Positions 39,314 to 48,397 are shown, counted from the first letter of the stretch. The stretch is DNA of 50,981 bases from Moraxella oblonga NBRC 102422 (GCF_001598275.1 NZ_BCYQ01000018.1:1-50981); one strand, 5' to 3'. Notes: generated by a model not told the origin, from the sequence alone. Numbers and translations are program-made.

Positions 39314-40730
39314 TCAGACCCAACTCATCAAACAAACCATGAACATAGGATTCGTCTTGCAAAGTTACATCGACCACATTACCAGTTTCGCCACTGATAA
39401 GTGTCAATATTGATGCCAATGCTACGGTTTTTGAGTTGAGTAGTGTACCATCTGGCTCAATACCAAACGCACGTGTTCGCATGGGGGTTTTGGTGCGTTC
39501 TGGATTGATGCAATTAATTTGGATACCGTCTGGCAACCATTCTTCTGACAGAGCTTGGGTAAAATTGACAATGGCAGATTTGGTTGACGAGTACAGACTG
39601 TAAAAGGGGCGACCTCGAGTGTAGGAGCTAGACGTAAAGCTCAAAAACGACCCTTTGGTTTCTCGAAGATAAGGATAAGCTACAATTGCTGAATTAACCA
39701 TGCCTACATAATTAACATTGATACTCTCCATCACCTCCTCATAAGTCATGAGTGCCAACGCCTTATGTGTTAAAATTGCTGCACTATTGACTACAAAATC
39801 TATCCGACCTGCTTCTTGGTAGATTTGTTCAAAAGCAAATCGTAATGCCTCAATATCAGCAACATTAACACCGTTAGAACGACTAAGATTGTAGGTTTTG
39901 ATGTTAATTTTGTTGGCAATATCGATGATGTCTTTGCCAATCCCATAACTACCACCGATAATCACCATCACATAACCATCAAGGTGAGTGAGATGCTGTA
40001 GCGATGGGGTGTTACGCAATGAAAAATGACTGCGACCTTGAAACAACTTGTCAGCAATAAATAAATCTACGGGGCGAGTCAATTTGATGTTGGTTTCAGA
40101 CCCCTGCACGATGGCGATTTTTTCGTCTGGCAAGGTTTTAAGTACAATGCCACAATCACAGGTTCCTTGCACCTCACCTTGCAAATAAACATCATAAGCT
40201 TGTCTTAGCGTGCCTAGTCGAAAGGCTTGCGGTGTCTGTCCTTGATAATATTCAGCACGCTTTGGAATGTTGATGATTTCTTGGGTGTGGGTGTCCACAT
40301 GAACAATGGTGTCTGTGGCAGGAATGGCAACATCAACAGCGTTGTAACTGTCTAGTTTTGCGATACAATCACTGATGATGTGTGTGGCAAGCAGTGGGCG
40401 CACCGCATCATGAATGATGAGTTTAGTATCAGGCGATTCGTCTTCTAGTGCCTTGAGTGCTGATAGGGTAGAATCTGTCCGCTCTGTACCCCCAAAGACA
40501 ATTTTGCTGACTTTGGAAAAGTGATTTTTGGCAACCAAATTTTCAAGCTTATGATAGGACTGGCGTTCGGCAACGACGATAATTTCATCAATCTGTTCGT
40601 GTTTTTGAAAAATGCGTACAGTATGCTCAAAAACGGTTGCTCCCGCAATCTTGGAAAACTGCTTAGGATAATTTAGCCCCATACGACTACCTACACCACC
40701 CGCTAAAATCACTGCAATCTGCTTTGACAT
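39306..40730 (-). CDS. bcs1: Bifunctional ribulose-5-phosphate reductase / CDP-ribitol pyrophosphorylase (Bcs1/Acs1 type)
   Basis: 474 aa from ATG 40730 (GGGTGATG as ribosome binding site; an ATG at 40748 adds six residues). Residues 1-230 are an IspD/TarI-type cytidylyltransferase: [13 protein letters not shown] (6-18), [27 protein letters not shown]. Residues 250-474 are an SDR reductase: GGSYGIG (259-265), VVNSAAIL, a Ser-rich 367-369 and Y380-xxx-K384. The same order and length occur in Haemophilus influenzae type a and b capsule genes, where the enzyme makes CDP-ribitol from ribulose-5-phosphate and CTP. It is the first gene of the operon and supplies the two transferases that follow. 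Confidence 0.9.
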   Translation of the reverse strand: MSKQIAVILAGGVGSRMGLNYPKQFSKIAGATVFEHTVRIFQKHEQIDEIIVVAERQSYHKLENLVAKNHFSKVSKIVFGGTERTDSTLSALKALEDESPDTKLIIHDAVRPLLATHIISDCIAKLDSYNAVDVAIPATDTIVHVDTHTQEIINIPKRAEYYQGQTPQAFRLGTLRQAYDVYLQGEVQGTCDCGIVLKTLPDEKIAIVQGSETNIKLTRPVDLFIADKLFQGRSHFSLRNTPSLQHLTHLDGYVMVIIGGSYGIGKDIIDIANKINIKTYNLSRSNGVNVADIEALRFAFEQIYQEAGRIDFVVNSAAILTHKALALMTYEEVMESINVNYVGMVNSAIVAYPYLRETKGSFLSFTSSSYTRGRPFYSLYSSTKSAIVNFTQALSEEWLPDGIQINCINPERTKTPMRTRAFGIEPDGTLLNSKTVALASILTLISGETGNVVDVTLQDESYVHGLFDELGLND

Positions 40731-40875
40731 CACATCACCCAAAAACAACTTAAAAAATTCAACAAAAATTCACAACCTACTTAAGTTTATCAATTCAAAA
40801 AAAAAAACGATTTCTTTTTTTTGTATAATTGTATTTTTTTTGTAATTTCTATAAAAATGGCAATAACCAAGCAAT

Positions 40876-41018
40876 TATGGTCAATTAAATTCAAAATATA
40901 CCACATGATATTTTTCGTTTGTGGTAAGAAAAGTTAGACCATAGCAAAAAAACAGTTTTACCCTTCAACTAGGCTTAGAGCGAACAGTTGGGGTGATTGT
41001 TGTAGTTAAATCACCATA
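40876..41018. mobile_element. Correia-like MITE, copy 3 (subfamily B, decayed)
   Basis: 143 bp. The left end TATGGTCAATTAAATTCAAAA and the right end, whose inverted reading starts TATGGTGATTTA, match the two termini of copy 7 (46695-46838) with few changes. Inside, TTCGTTTGTGGTAAG and CCCTTCAACTAGGCTTAGAG are worn forms of the shared palindrome. Confidence 0.65.
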
Positions 41019-41074
41019 TTTAATGATTTGCTGTACTAAAATAATCTTAAAAGTGCCATAACTTTATTTTGGCG

Positions 41075-41102
41075 GTAGGGGTGAGTTGCAATTTACCCCT
41101 AC
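41075..41102. repeat. REP-like palindrome
   Basis: GTAGGGGT and ACCCCTAC arms, extended by a G-T and an A-T pair, around GAGTTGCAATTT. It resembles palindromes found between genes in many bacteria, and a partial relative lies at 50885-50905. Confidence 0.55.
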
Positions 41103-41198
41103 AATTCGTAGCAGATTTTAAGTTTATTAGGTATAAATTCCTATTTTTGACAAAATTAAAAGCATATCCAAACATGTCTTTAATTTGTCTTGATAGTG

Positions 41199-42704
41199 TT
41201 AAATCTCAAGCCCACCACACGCCAATTCCACCGCCTTGACAATGGCAAGGGCTTTTTTATTGGTCTCGTCCCATTCGGCAACAGGGTCAGAGTCTGCCAC
41301 CACGCCTGCCCCTGCTTGAATATGAACTTGACCATCTTTTAACACCGCCGTACGAATGGCAATCGCTGTATCCATATTGCCAGACCAGCCCAAATAACCC
41401 ACCGCCCCACCAAATACACTACGGCGAACAGGCTCAACCTCATCAATAATCTGCATTGCCCGAATCTTGGGTGCTCCTGAGAGCGTGCCCGCTGGGAAAG
41501 TGGCACAAAAAACATCTAAGGCATCTTTGTCTTGCAAGACCACCCCTTCTACATTGCTGGCAATATGCATTACCTGCGAGTAGCGTTCAATAAACATCTT
41601 ATCGGTTACTTGCACAGTGCCAATATCGCACACTTTACCAATATCATTACGCCCCAAATCAATCAGCATCAAATGCTCGGCAATCTCCTTTTGGTCGGCA
41701 AGCAATTCAGCTTCCAGTGCCAAATCTTCTGCCATATCCACACCACGCCTTCTTGTACCTGCCAAAGGACGCACGGTTACTTTGCGTTTGCCTGCCACCG
41801 TCTCAATACGAGACAAAATTTCAGGCGATGCCCCCACGATATGAAACGGCGTATCGTCCACAAGCTCACCTTGAATCAAAAACAAATAAGGTGAAGGGTT
41901 TAAATATCGCAATGCCCGATAAACCGCCAAAGCATCACCTTCAAATTCACCAGACAATCTTTGGGCAGGCACAACTTGCATAACATCGCCTGCTTTAATA
42001 TATTCTTTAATACGATTAACATCGGTACAAAATTTATTTTGCCCCGTTTGTGATACAAAATGCGGTAGAGGCTGTTTTTTGACTGCCAAATCAGGCTTGT
42101 GTGTCAGTAAATTTTCAATAACATCAAGCTGTTTTAGGGCTTTTTTGTAGCCATCTTTAATGCCAACATCAGCATACACAACAATAGATAATGTATGCTC
42201 CAAATTATCAAACACCACCACCTGATTAGAAAGTGTTAGCCACATATCAGGCAAATTTAGGGGATTTGGTGCATTGCTAATGCCAACACTTGGTTCAATC
42301 ACGCGTATCATATCATAGCCAAAATATCCCACCAAGCCACCGCTAAAAGCAGGTAAATTGGGCAATTCGTCCTGTGTGGGTGTTTTGTAATTCGCCATAA
42401 ATGTACGGATAAATTCAAAAGGATTGATAGCGTGCGTGCTAATTTCGTCCTTGTGCGTATCCTTAAAAACCACTTGCCCATCGTGATATTCAATCACAAT
42501 ATCCGAACCTAGACCAATCATAGAATAGCGAGCAAAGCGTTCACCGCCAACCACCGATTCAAACAAATAAGCGGACGCAAAAAATTTACGCAAATTGGCA
42601 AATACTGACACAGGCGTGGCATCGTCCATTAGGCGTTTTTTGACCAAAGGAATATGAGTATAGCCTTGTTTGGCAAGCGTATTAAATTCTGACAAAGTAA
42701 GCAT
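41199..42704 (-). CDS. trpE: Anthranilate synthase component I
   Basis: 501 aa. Converts chorismate and glutamine-derived ammonia to anthranilate, the first step of tryptophan synthesis, together with TrpG. The chorismate-binding domain is complete: YLFLIQGE, VGASPEIL, RPLAGTRRRG, LMLIDLGRNDIGKVC, GTLSGAPKIRAMQIIDEVE and VGYLGWSGNMDTAIAIRT. AAGGA stands six bases from the ATG. trpG and other trp genes are not downstream in this window; the leader of only about 30 nt leaves no room for a Trp attenuator. Confidence 0.96.
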   Translation of the reverse strand: MLTLSEFNTLAKQGYTHIPLVKKRLMDDATPVSVFANLRKFFASAYLFESVVGGERFARYSMIGLGSDIVIEYHDGQVVFKDTHKDEISTHAINPFEFIRTFMANYKTPTQDELPNLPAFSGGLVGYFGYDMIRVIEPSVGISNAPNPLNLPDMWLTLSNQVVVFDNLEHTLSIVVYADVGIKDGYKKALKQLDVIENLLTHKPDLAVKKQPLPHFVSQTGQNKFCTDVNRIKEYIKAGDVMQVVPAQRLSGEFEGDALAVYRALRYLNPSPYLFLIQGELVDDTPFHIVGASPEILSRIETVAGKRKVTVRPLAGTRRRGVDMAEDLALEAELLADQKEIAEHLMLIDLGRNDIGKVCDIGTVQVTDKMFIERYSQVMHIASNVEGVVLQDKDALDVFCATFPAGTLSGAPKIRAMQIIDEVEPVRRSVFGGAVGYLGWSGNMDTAIAIRTAVLKDGQVHIQAGAGVVADSDPVAEWDETNKKALAIVKAVELACGGLEI

Positions 42705-42729
42705 GGTTTTTCCTTAAAAATTTTTTTCT

Positions 42730-42735
42730 ATTATA
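42730..42735 (-). promoter_or_regulatory. Probable -10 element of trpE
   Basis: On the minus strand TATAAT occurs 26 bp before the trpE start, within GTGTTATAATAG. The -35 would fall inside the end of the CAP-domain gene and is not obvious. Confidence 0.45.
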
Positions 42736-42742
42736 ACACGCC

Positions 42743-43318
42743 CTATCTAAAAGTGGCAGGTGAGCTGGTGTTATCCGCACCAAAAATTTGTACCCAATAG
42801 TATTTGTGTTTGCTGTTTGGGAGATGTGCCACACCCATGCCGATTTTGGTATAGTTGGCATGCATGAGCGTGGCATAATGTTTTGGGCTGTTTTTGAATT
42901 GCAATATGGCATCGTCAGCAGTTGCCTTGCCACCTGCGATATTTTCGCCAACTGCTCGCCCAACGTTCATGCTGGTGCGGTACATTTGACCATTTGGGCG
43001 TTCGTGGCTGAATTTTTGTTCTATTTCATATGCCCTAAACTGGGCATAGGCGGACAGATTTTCATCATATCGCAAGGCGGGCATACCACCTTCGGCACGC
43101 AGAGCATTGGTGCGGTCAATGGCTTGCAAAATCTGTACTTGCCAATCATCGCTAGGTCTATCCACAAATATGCTGATTGCCACAGGGGGTTGGGGCGTTG
43201 GTATGGTGTGGGGCTGATAGATGACCGTTGTGTTTTGCTGATAATTTTCGCTTAGTTTGGCATGGGCGTGGTTGATGATGGTAAATAGGATTAATGGTAG
43301 GGCGATTTGTAACTTCAT
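42743..43318 (-). CDS. CAP/SCP-domain exported protein
   Basis: 191 aa from ATG 43318 with signal peptide MKLQIALPLILFTIINHAHA. The CAP fold (SCP/PR-1) is recognisable in ILQAIDRTNALRAEGGMPALRYDENLSAYAQFRAYEIEQKFSHERPNGQ, then GENIAGGKATADDAILQFKNSPKHYATLMHANYTKIGMGVA, with His and Glu of the family cavity conserved (FSHERP, GENI, HYATLM). It is periplasmic or secreted; activity unknown. The frame continues upstream to 43408 only through a MITE that ends 12 bp before the start, so the promoter lies within or beyond that element. Confidence 0.85.
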   Translation of the reverse strand: MKLQIALPLILFTIINHAHAKLSENYQQNTTVIYQPHTIPTPQPPVAISIFVDRPSDDWQVQILQAIDRTNALRAEGGMPALRYDENLSAYAQFRAYEIEQKFSHERPNGQMYRTSMNVGRAVGENIAGGKATADDAILQFKNSPKHYATLMHANYTKIGMGVAHLPNSKHKYYWVQIFGADNTSSPATFR

Positions 43319-43329
43319 GATGTATTTGG

Positions 43330-43464
43330 TATTAATGTTATGGTTCAAAATAAACAAAGGTTTTTTGTTCGTGGCGAGTTTGTCAAACCTAACAAAAAAC
43401 CGCCTCACCCGAAGGCTTAGCTTGGGGTGAACGGTTTTTTATGATTTTGATGTGAATTAAGTAT
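43330..43464. mobile_element. Correia-like MITE, copy 4 (subfamily A)
   Basis: 135 bp between the CAP-domain gene and queH. The right end TTTTGATGTGAATTAAGTAT is identical to that of copy 1; the left end reads TATTAATGTTATGGTTCAAAA. The interior has GGTTTTTTGTTCGTGGCGAG and CTTGGGGTGAACGGTTT arms that can pair into a long hairpin. Confidence 0.65.
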
Positions 43465-43531
43465 GTCTTAAAACAAGATGTCAAACATTATGTTGGCTCT
43501 TGTTTATGGTTGTTCTAAGTTTGCTTAAAAC

Positions 43532-44266
43532 TTATTCTTCATCATCGCCATAATATTTGACGCCGATTTTAATTGGCTCTCTTCCTTGACTACGGCGAAA
43601 ATTATTGGTATCACGCAAAGAGTAGGCACAGCCACAGTATTCTTGTTGATAAAAATGCTCTCGTTTGCTGATTTCAATCATACGACTGCTACCACCGCCT
43701 TTACGCCAGTTAAAATCCCAATAATCAAGCCCTTCATAGGGGGCAACCGCACGGTGTCCACAATCATTGATTTGTGCCATATTTTTCCAGCGACTAATGC
43801 CAAGCGAACTTGTCATTACAGGAAAACCGTGTTCGTGTGCATACAGAGCGGTGCGTTCAAATCGCATATCAAAACACATCGTGCAACGTCTGCCACGCTC
43901 TGGGTCTTGTTCCATACCCTTGGCACGAGCAAACCAATTATCCATATCATAATCAGCATCAATAAAGGGAATACCGTGCTTTTGGGCAAAGGCAATATTT
44001 TCGTTTTTGCGGATTTCGTATTCTTTTTTGGGGTGAATGTTGGGATTATAAAAATAAATGGTAAATTCAATCCCACTTGCTAGCATTGCCTCCATTACCT
44101 CGCCAGAGCAGGGGGCACAGCACGAATGCAGTAGCACCTTTTTATGCCCATTGGGTGGGGTTAAAATCTCACGGTCAATCGGCGTTAGGTGTGGGTTGGT
44201 GGGGTCGGCTTTGGCGATTTGCTTGCCTTTTTTGGGTTTGTTTGGTGTGTGAGTTTGTACAGTCAT
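43532..44266 (-). CDS. queH: Epoxyqueuosine reductase QueH
   Basis: 244 aa. Reduces epoxyqueuosine to queuosine in tRNA, the last step of the pathway, with an iron-sulfur cluster. The Cys motifs are all present: HSCCAPC (47-53), [14 protein letters not shown], and [13 protein letters not shown]. This is the cobalamin-independent enzyme that replaces QueG. A 40-residue N-terminal tail rich in Lys and Pro precedes the domain. No other queuosine gene is adjacent. Confidence 0.93.
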   Translation of the reverse strand: MTVQTHTPNKPKKGKQIAKADPTNPHLTPIDREILTPPNGHKKVLLHSCCAPCSGEVMEAMLASGIEFTIYFYNPNIHPKKEYEIRKNENIAFAQKHGIPFIDADYDMDNWFARAKGMEQDPERGRRCTMCFDMRFERTALYAHEHGFPVMTSSLGISRWKNMAQINDCGHRAVAPYEGLDYWDFNWRKGGGSSRMIEISKREHFYQQEYCGCAYSLRDTNNFRRSQGREPIKIGVKYYGDDEE

Positions 44267-44365
44267 AATAAAGTAAATAATGATAAATTTAAATGGCGAT
44301 TATTATAGCACTCATTTAAAAAATTTGTTAAAATTTGCCAAATTTTTGTTAAAAGCAGGTTTTAT

Positions 44366-44566
44366 ATGAAACTTAACTGGCACGACAGCCTAGACATTGC
44401 CATTGCCCTTGCCGAAAAGCACCCTGATGTTGATGTGCAATATATCCGTTTTACCGATTTGCACCGTTATGTCTGTGAGCTTGAGGATTTTGTGGGCGAG
44501 CCCGACAAGTCCAATGAAGCAATTTTGGAAGCCATTCAAATGGCGTGGCTTGAAGAGTTAGAATGA
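44366..44566 (+). CDS. iscX: Iron-sulfur cluster assembly adaptor IscX
   Basis: 66 aa, the family length. LNWHDSLDIAIALAEKHPDVD, FTDLHRYVCELEDF and SNEAILEAIQMAWLEE match IscX (YfhJ), a small acidic protein that binds IscS and iron and modulates Fe-S cluster assembly. In E. coli it ends the isc operon; here it stands alone with its own terminator. Confidence 0.95.
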   Translation: MKLNWHDSLDIAIALAEKHPDVDVQYIRFTDLHRYVCELEDFVGEPDKSNEAILEAIQMAWLEELE

Positions 44567-44578
44567 GTTATTTTATAT

Positions 44579-44610
44579 AAAAATACCCAACCATTTGGTT
44601 GGGTATTTTT
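44579..44610 (+). terminator. Terminator after iscX
   Basis: 14-bp perfect stem AAAAATACCCAACC/GGTTGGGTATTTTT with ATTT loop. Confidence 0.9.
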
Positions 44611-44629
44611 TTAAATCAATCAACCACGA

Positions 44630-44766
44630 TATAGTTAATTCTATTCAAAATTAGACAAAGGTTTTCCGCTCAAAGTGAGCTTGTCGAACCACTAGGAAAA
44701 CCGTTACCCTTCGACAAGCTCAGGGCGAACGGTTTTGTTGTATGGTTTTGATGTAAATTGAGTATA
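44630..44766. mobile_element. Correia-like MITE, copy 5 (subfamily A)
   Basis: 137 bp. Starts TATAGTTAATTCTATTCAAAA and ends TTTTGATGTAAATTGAGTATA, an imperfect inverted repeat. The interior contains the best copy of the palindrome (GTGAGCTTGTCGAACCAC against CTTCGACAAGCTCAGGG). The right end is 1 bp from the sstT stop codon. Confidence 0.75.
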
Positions 44767-44767
44767 C

Positions 44768-45976
44768 TCATGCACGATATTTGGGGTCGGCGGCGGCGGT
44801 GAAAAGTACGTCCGTTGATGAGTTTAGGGCGGTTTCGGCTGAGTCTTGGACAACGCCAATGATAAAGCCAATAGCAACGACTTGCATGGCGACATCGTTG
44901 GGAATGTTGAACAAACTACACGCCAGCGGAATCAGTAGGAGCGAGCCACCTGCCACGCCTGACGCACCGCAAGCACTCACCGAGCCGATGATGGCAAGCA
45001 GTAATGCCGAGCCAAAACTGACATCAATACCAAGCGTATGAGCGGCGGCGAGTGTCATGACGTTGATGGTGATGGCAGCCCCTGCCATGTTGATGGTTGC
45101 TCCAAGTGGGATACTGACCGAATAGGTGTCTTCGTTGAGCCCCAATTTGCGAGCTAGGTTCATGTTCACAGGAATGTTGGCGGCAGATGAACGGGTGAAA
45201 AATGCCGTTACGCCTGATTCTCTTAGGCATTGAATGACGAGTGGGTAGGGGTTTTTCTTGGTCATGGCAAACACAATCAAAGGGTTTGCCACGAGTGCAA
45301 TGAACGCCATACAGCCTACCAGTACCGCCAAAAGTTGCGAGTAGCTTTTTAGGGTATCAAAACCTGTCTCGGCAACGGTGCTTGCCACCAAACCCAAAAT
45401 ACCAAAAGGGGCGACCGAGATAATCCATTTGACGACATGGGTAATGGCAACCGACAAATCGCTAATCATGTGTTTGGTGCTGTCGGATGCTTGACGTAGG
45501 GCAAAACCAATCAAAATCGCCCACGTCAAAATACCCATGTAGTTGGCGTTGGTTAGGGCGTTGACGGGGTTGGCGACCAAATTCATGAGTAGATTTTTTA
45601 ACACTTGGGTCAGCGTTTCGGGGGCGGATTGCTCAACGGCAGTTTGGGCGGTCAAGCCTATGATTTCGGTGGGGAAAACAAAACTTGCCACCACCGCCGT
45701 CAATGCTGCCATAAACGTCCCAACCAAATACAACAGTAGCACAGGTTTTATATACACCTGTTTACCAGCTTGGCGAGAAGTAATGGCGGACATCACAAGG
45801 ATGAATACTAAAATGGGGGCAACCGCCTTTAACGCCCCCACAAAAATCGAGCCTAAAATGCCCAAACTCAATCCAACAGACGGCATGACACCGCCAATCA
45901 ATGCCCCAAGTACAAGGGCAATGATAATCAAGGGTACTAAACCCACACGCAAATAAGCGTCCACAAGATTACGCAT
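44768..45976 (-). CDS. sstT: Sodium:serine/threonine symporter
   Basis: 402 aa from ATG 45976 with GGAG ribosome binding site; 45976 gives the family N-terminus ([21 protein letters not shown]). DAACS family carrier with about eight membrane helices and two re-entrant loops: [20 protein letters not shown] (Ser-rich hairpin), [16 protein letters not shown] (the NMxxT-like sodium site, here NMAGA) and [21 protein letters not shown]. Imports serine and threonine with sodium. A long hairpin with U-run lies 145-207 bp upstream. Confidence 0.93.
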   Translation of the reverse strand: MRNLVDAYLRVGLVPLIIIALVLGALIGGVMPSVGLSLGILGSIFVGALKAVAPILVFILVMSAITSRQAGKQVYIKPVLLLYLVGTFMAALTAVVASFVFPTEIIGLTAQTAVEQSAPETLTQVLKNLLMNLVANPVNALTNANYMGILTWAILIGFALRQASDSTKHMISDLSVAITHVVKWIISVAPFGILGLVASTVAETGFDTLKSYSQLLAVLVGCMAFIALVANPLIVFAMTKKNPYPLVIQCLRESGVTAFFTRSSAANIPVNMNLARKLGLNEDTYSVSIPLGATINMAGAAITINVMTLAAAHTLGIDVSFGSALLLAIIGSVSACGASGVAGGSLLLIPLACSLFNIPNDVAMQVVAIGFIIGVVQDSAETALNSSTDVLFTAAADPKYRA

Positions 45977-46115
45977 GACAACTCCAAAAATCAGATAAAA
46001 TGATGTTATAATAGAGCATACCCACCTTTTACATGACAATTAAAAATTGAGACAAATCGCATGTTTTTCTAAAAAATACAGGCTGTAAGTTTTCTATCAG
46101 ACAAGTTTTTGACAA

Positions 46116-46183
46116 AAAACACCCAGCCACTTAATCTGACAACATCAAGACCAATCTTAATTTATCAGATTAAGTGGTTGGGT
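46116..46183 (-). ncRNA. Long hairpin with U-run upstream of sstT (terminator, attenuator or sRNA end)
   Basis: Arms at 46121-46139 and 46165-46183 pair over 19 bp with one G-U, around a 25-nt loop. Read on the minus strand, the stem is followed by GTTTTTTG. There is no gene in that orientation just upstream, so it would terminate a leader or a small RNA. Function is a hypothesis. Confidence 0.35.
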
Positions 46184-46208
46184 AGCCCCATTTTTAAAAT
46201 CAGTTAAT

Positions 46209-46327
46209 AAACTTCCTGCAAAACCCTAAAATCAAGGAAAACCGTTCGTGGTAGTTTGGGAAACCTGATTTTTTTGCCATTTGTAGGCAGGCTTAGGGTG
46301 AAAAAAACCTAGTATTGCAGGAAGTCT
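46209..46327. mobile_element. Short element with ACTTCCTGCAA inverted ends
   Basis: 119 bp bounded by exact 11-bp inverted repeats ACTTCCTGCAA/TTGCAGGAAGT, the kind of ends seen in some IS5-family elements. Inside is a fragment of the MITE palindrome (ACCGTTCGTGGTAGTTTGGG ... GGCTTAGGGTGAA). No transposase. Confidence 0.55.
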
Positions 46328-46454
46328 AATGTAACAATACCATTTATCTCACTTATTGATAAATATAAATAGCGTTATAATGGGCATGCCCTAATGCAAA
46401 TACTTATTTTGTTTTGGCAAATATTACCTTGTTTTGATGATTTAAACAAGAAGT

Positions 46455-46691
46455 ATGCCTAAAATTTATCAAACTAACTGGGGTGAGGAGTGGCAAATGT
46501 TCTTTTTTCTAATCATGATGGCGATTGCGTTTGGGTTGGCATTGCCTTTTACAGCGTATTGGCTTTATGATGCCATGCGTGAAAAATCGGTCAAACGCAG
46601 GGTTTTGATGGGGCTTACTTTTATGATGAACTTGGTGGGTTTTTTGTATTTGGCGGTGTTTTTGTGGGCAGTGATGCACATTTCGGTATGA
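46455..46691 (+). CDS. Small inner-membrane protein, function unknown
   Basis: 78 aa with two hydrophobic helices (about 15-38 and 52-75) joined by a basic loop (REKSVKRR), giving cytoplasmic loop and two periplasmic ends by the positive-inside rule. The first 13 residues (MPKIYQTNWGEEW) are polar. No family recognised. A MITE begins 3 bp after the stop. Confidence 0.5.
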   Translation: MPKIYQTNWGEEWQMFFFLIMMAIAFGLALPFTAYWLYDAMREKSVKRRVLMGLTFMMNLVGFLYLAVFLWAVMHISV

Positions 46692-46694
46692 AGT

Positions 46695-46838
46695 TATAGT
46701 GATTTAGCTTCAAAAACCACCAAAACCGTTCACCCTGAGCTAAGCCTTTGGGTGAAACGGTTTTCCACCATGGTTCGATAAGCTCACCACGAACGAAAAA
46801 AAACCTAATGTGGTGCATTTTGGGTTTAATTGACTATA
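46695..46838. mobile_element. Correia-like MITE, copy 7 (subfamily B)
   Basis: 144 bp. Left end TATAGTGATTTAGCTTCAAAA; right end, read inward, TATAGTCAATTAAACCCAAAA; 15 of 21 positions agree. Interior palindrome ACCGTTCACCCTGAGC and GGTTCGATAAGCTCACCACG. TA-type ends match neisserial Correia elements in form. Confidence 0.75.
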
Positions 46839-46843
46839 AAATA

Positions 46844-46872
46844 AAAAAGACGCACCATGAGTACGTCTTTTT
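46844..46872 (-). terminator. Terminator of pepA
   Basis: 9-bp stem AAAAAGACG/CGTCTTTTT with 11-nt loop, just downstream of the pepA stop. Confidence 0.7.
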
Positions 46873-46891
46873 CATGTCTTTTTTGTAAATC

Positions 46892-48397
46892 TTATTTGAC
46901 TTGTGAATACAGATAAGATACCAAAGTCGGTACAGGACGACCTGTTGCTCCTTTATTTTCACCGCCAAGCCACGCTGTGCCTGCGATGTCAAGATGAGCC
47001 CATGCTTGACCCTCTTTGATGAAACGTTTTAAGAAACACGCTGCCGTGATAGAGCCACCTTCACGTCCACCGATGTTTTGGACATCGGCAAAGGGAGATT
47101 TGAGCTGGGCATCGTAGTCGTCATCTAAGGGCATTTGCCAAACATGATCGCCTGTCAGCTCACCAGCTTGTTCTAAGGCAAATAGGGTGTCTTCGTCATT
47201 GGTGTACAATCCAGAACGCACGCCACCCAGTGCAATCACGCACGCCCCTGTGAGTGTGGCGGTGTCAATAATGACTTTTGGGTGATAATTTTCTTGAACA
47301 TAACATAAAGCATCACACAGTACAAGGCGACCTTCGGCATCGGTGTTTAGGATTTCAACACTCATGCCATTCATGGCGGTAACGATGTCGCCGGGGCGAG
47401 TGGCTTTGCCTGAGGGCATGTTTTCGGCACAAGCAAGCACCACCACAATATCAAGTGGCAGGCGAGCTTCACAAATTGCCTTAATCGTGCCAAGCATGGA
47501 GGCAGCCCCACCCATGTCAAACTTCATCTCGTCCATGCCCTGTGCAGGTTTGAGCGAAATGCCACCTGTATCAAAAGTAATGCCTTTACCAACCAGAGCG
47601 ATGGGGTTGTCTAGCTTGGCTTTTTTGGATTTGCCTGATTTGCCAAAATATTCAATCACCGCCAGTTTGCCTTCGTTGTCAGAGCCTTGCGATACCGCCA
47701 AAAAGCAACCCATGCCCAGTTTTTTCATGTCTTTTTCGTCAAGTACAGTTACATTGACCAAATCGTCATAATCTTTACCCAGTTGTTTGGCGACTTTGGC
47801 GAGGGCGGTTGGAGTCATGATGTTGGGAGCTTGGTTGGCGACATCACGGGCGAGGCTTTGACCGATAAAGGTGGTCTCAACACGAGCAAGTGCTGATGTG
47901 TAGTCATTGTCTGCTTTGTTGTTGATAAAACTGATGTGAGTAATGGCGTCTTTATTTGCCTTGTTGGATTTATGCTCGTCAAAACGATAACTGGCGTTGA
48001 GTACGGCAAGGGTAAATTGTCCAAAATGCTTTTGACAAATCACATCACCCCATGCAATGACGGCAGTTTTGCTATTTTTGGTGGTTTGATAAACGGTTTT
48101 GCCAAGTTTTGCCATTTGGTTGGCTAATTTATCAAGACCGCCCACACCAACGACGCTTAGTACAGGTGCTTCTCCTGCTAGGGCAAAATCACTCACCACC
48201 TCGCACAAACCACCCTTAAAATTGGCGTGCTTGATGAGTGTGGTGGCACGTTCGCTGATGTTATTGTTGTCAAGATTACCCAAAAGATTGCCATTTTTGT
48301 CAGCAAAAACCACAATGTGTGGCAAAGGGTTGGTTTTGGTGGGTTTTTTGAGGGTGAGCGTGGGTGATACGCTTAGGCTAAATGGTAAAGTTGCCAT
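46892..48397 (-). CDS. pepA: Leucyl aminopeptidase (M17, cytosol)
   Basis: 501 aa. Hexameric metallo-aminopeptidase releasing N-terminal residues; in E. coli it also binds DNA for recombination at cer and for carAB control. The two-metal site is seen in LVGKGITFDTGGISLKP, MKFDMGGAAS, NTDAEGRLVLCDAL (the M17 signature) and the C-terminal AWAHLDIAGTAW. Divergent from lptFG with about 180 bp between them, an arrangement common in gammaproteobacteria. Confidence 0.96.
   Translation of the reverse strand: MATLPFSLSVSPTLTLKKPTKTNPLPHIVVFADKNGNLLGNLDNNNISERATTLIKHANFKGGLCEVVSDFALAGEAPVLSVVGVGGLDKLANQMAKLGKTVYQTTKNSKTAVIAWGDVICQKHFGQFTLAVLNASYRFDEHKSNKANKDAITHISFINNKADNDYTSALARVETTFIGQSLARDVANQAPNIMTPTALAKVAKQLGKDYDDLVNVTVLDEKDMKKLGMGCFLAVSQGSDNEGKLAVIEYFGKSGKSKKAKLDNPIALVGKGITFDTGGISLKPAQGMDEMKFDMGGAASMLGTIKAICEARLPLDIVVVLACAENMPSGKATRPGDIVTAMNGMSVEILNTDAEGRLVLCDALCYVQENYHPKVIIDTATLTGACVIALGGVRSGLYTNDEDTLFALEQAGELTGDHVWQMPLDDDYDAQLKSPFADVQNIGGREGGSITAACFLKRFIKEGQAWAHLDIAGTAWLGGENKGATGRPVPTLVSYLYSQVK

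Larger units (their letters stand above)
40749..41198. other. Intergenic region upstream of the polymer operon
   Basis: 450 bp without a gene, between trpE (3' end) and the polymer operon (5' end). It contains A11 and T8 homopolymer runs (40797-40840) in the likely promoter area of the operon, an old copy of the MITE family, and a palindrome of the type GTAGGGGT...ACCCCTAC at 41075-41102. Confidence 0.7.
45977..46454. other. 478-bp intergenic region upstream of sstT
   Basis: No gene. It contains a 19-bp inverted repeat (46121-46139 with 46165-46183) that on the minus strand ends in TTTTTT, and a 119-bp element with ACTTCCTGCAA ends (46209-46327). Confidence 0.7.

Noticed and set aside
43319..43408. 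N-terminal extension of the CAP protein (MRRFFVRFDKLATNKK)
   Set aside because: These codons lie in a MITE; a proper signal peptide begins at 43318.
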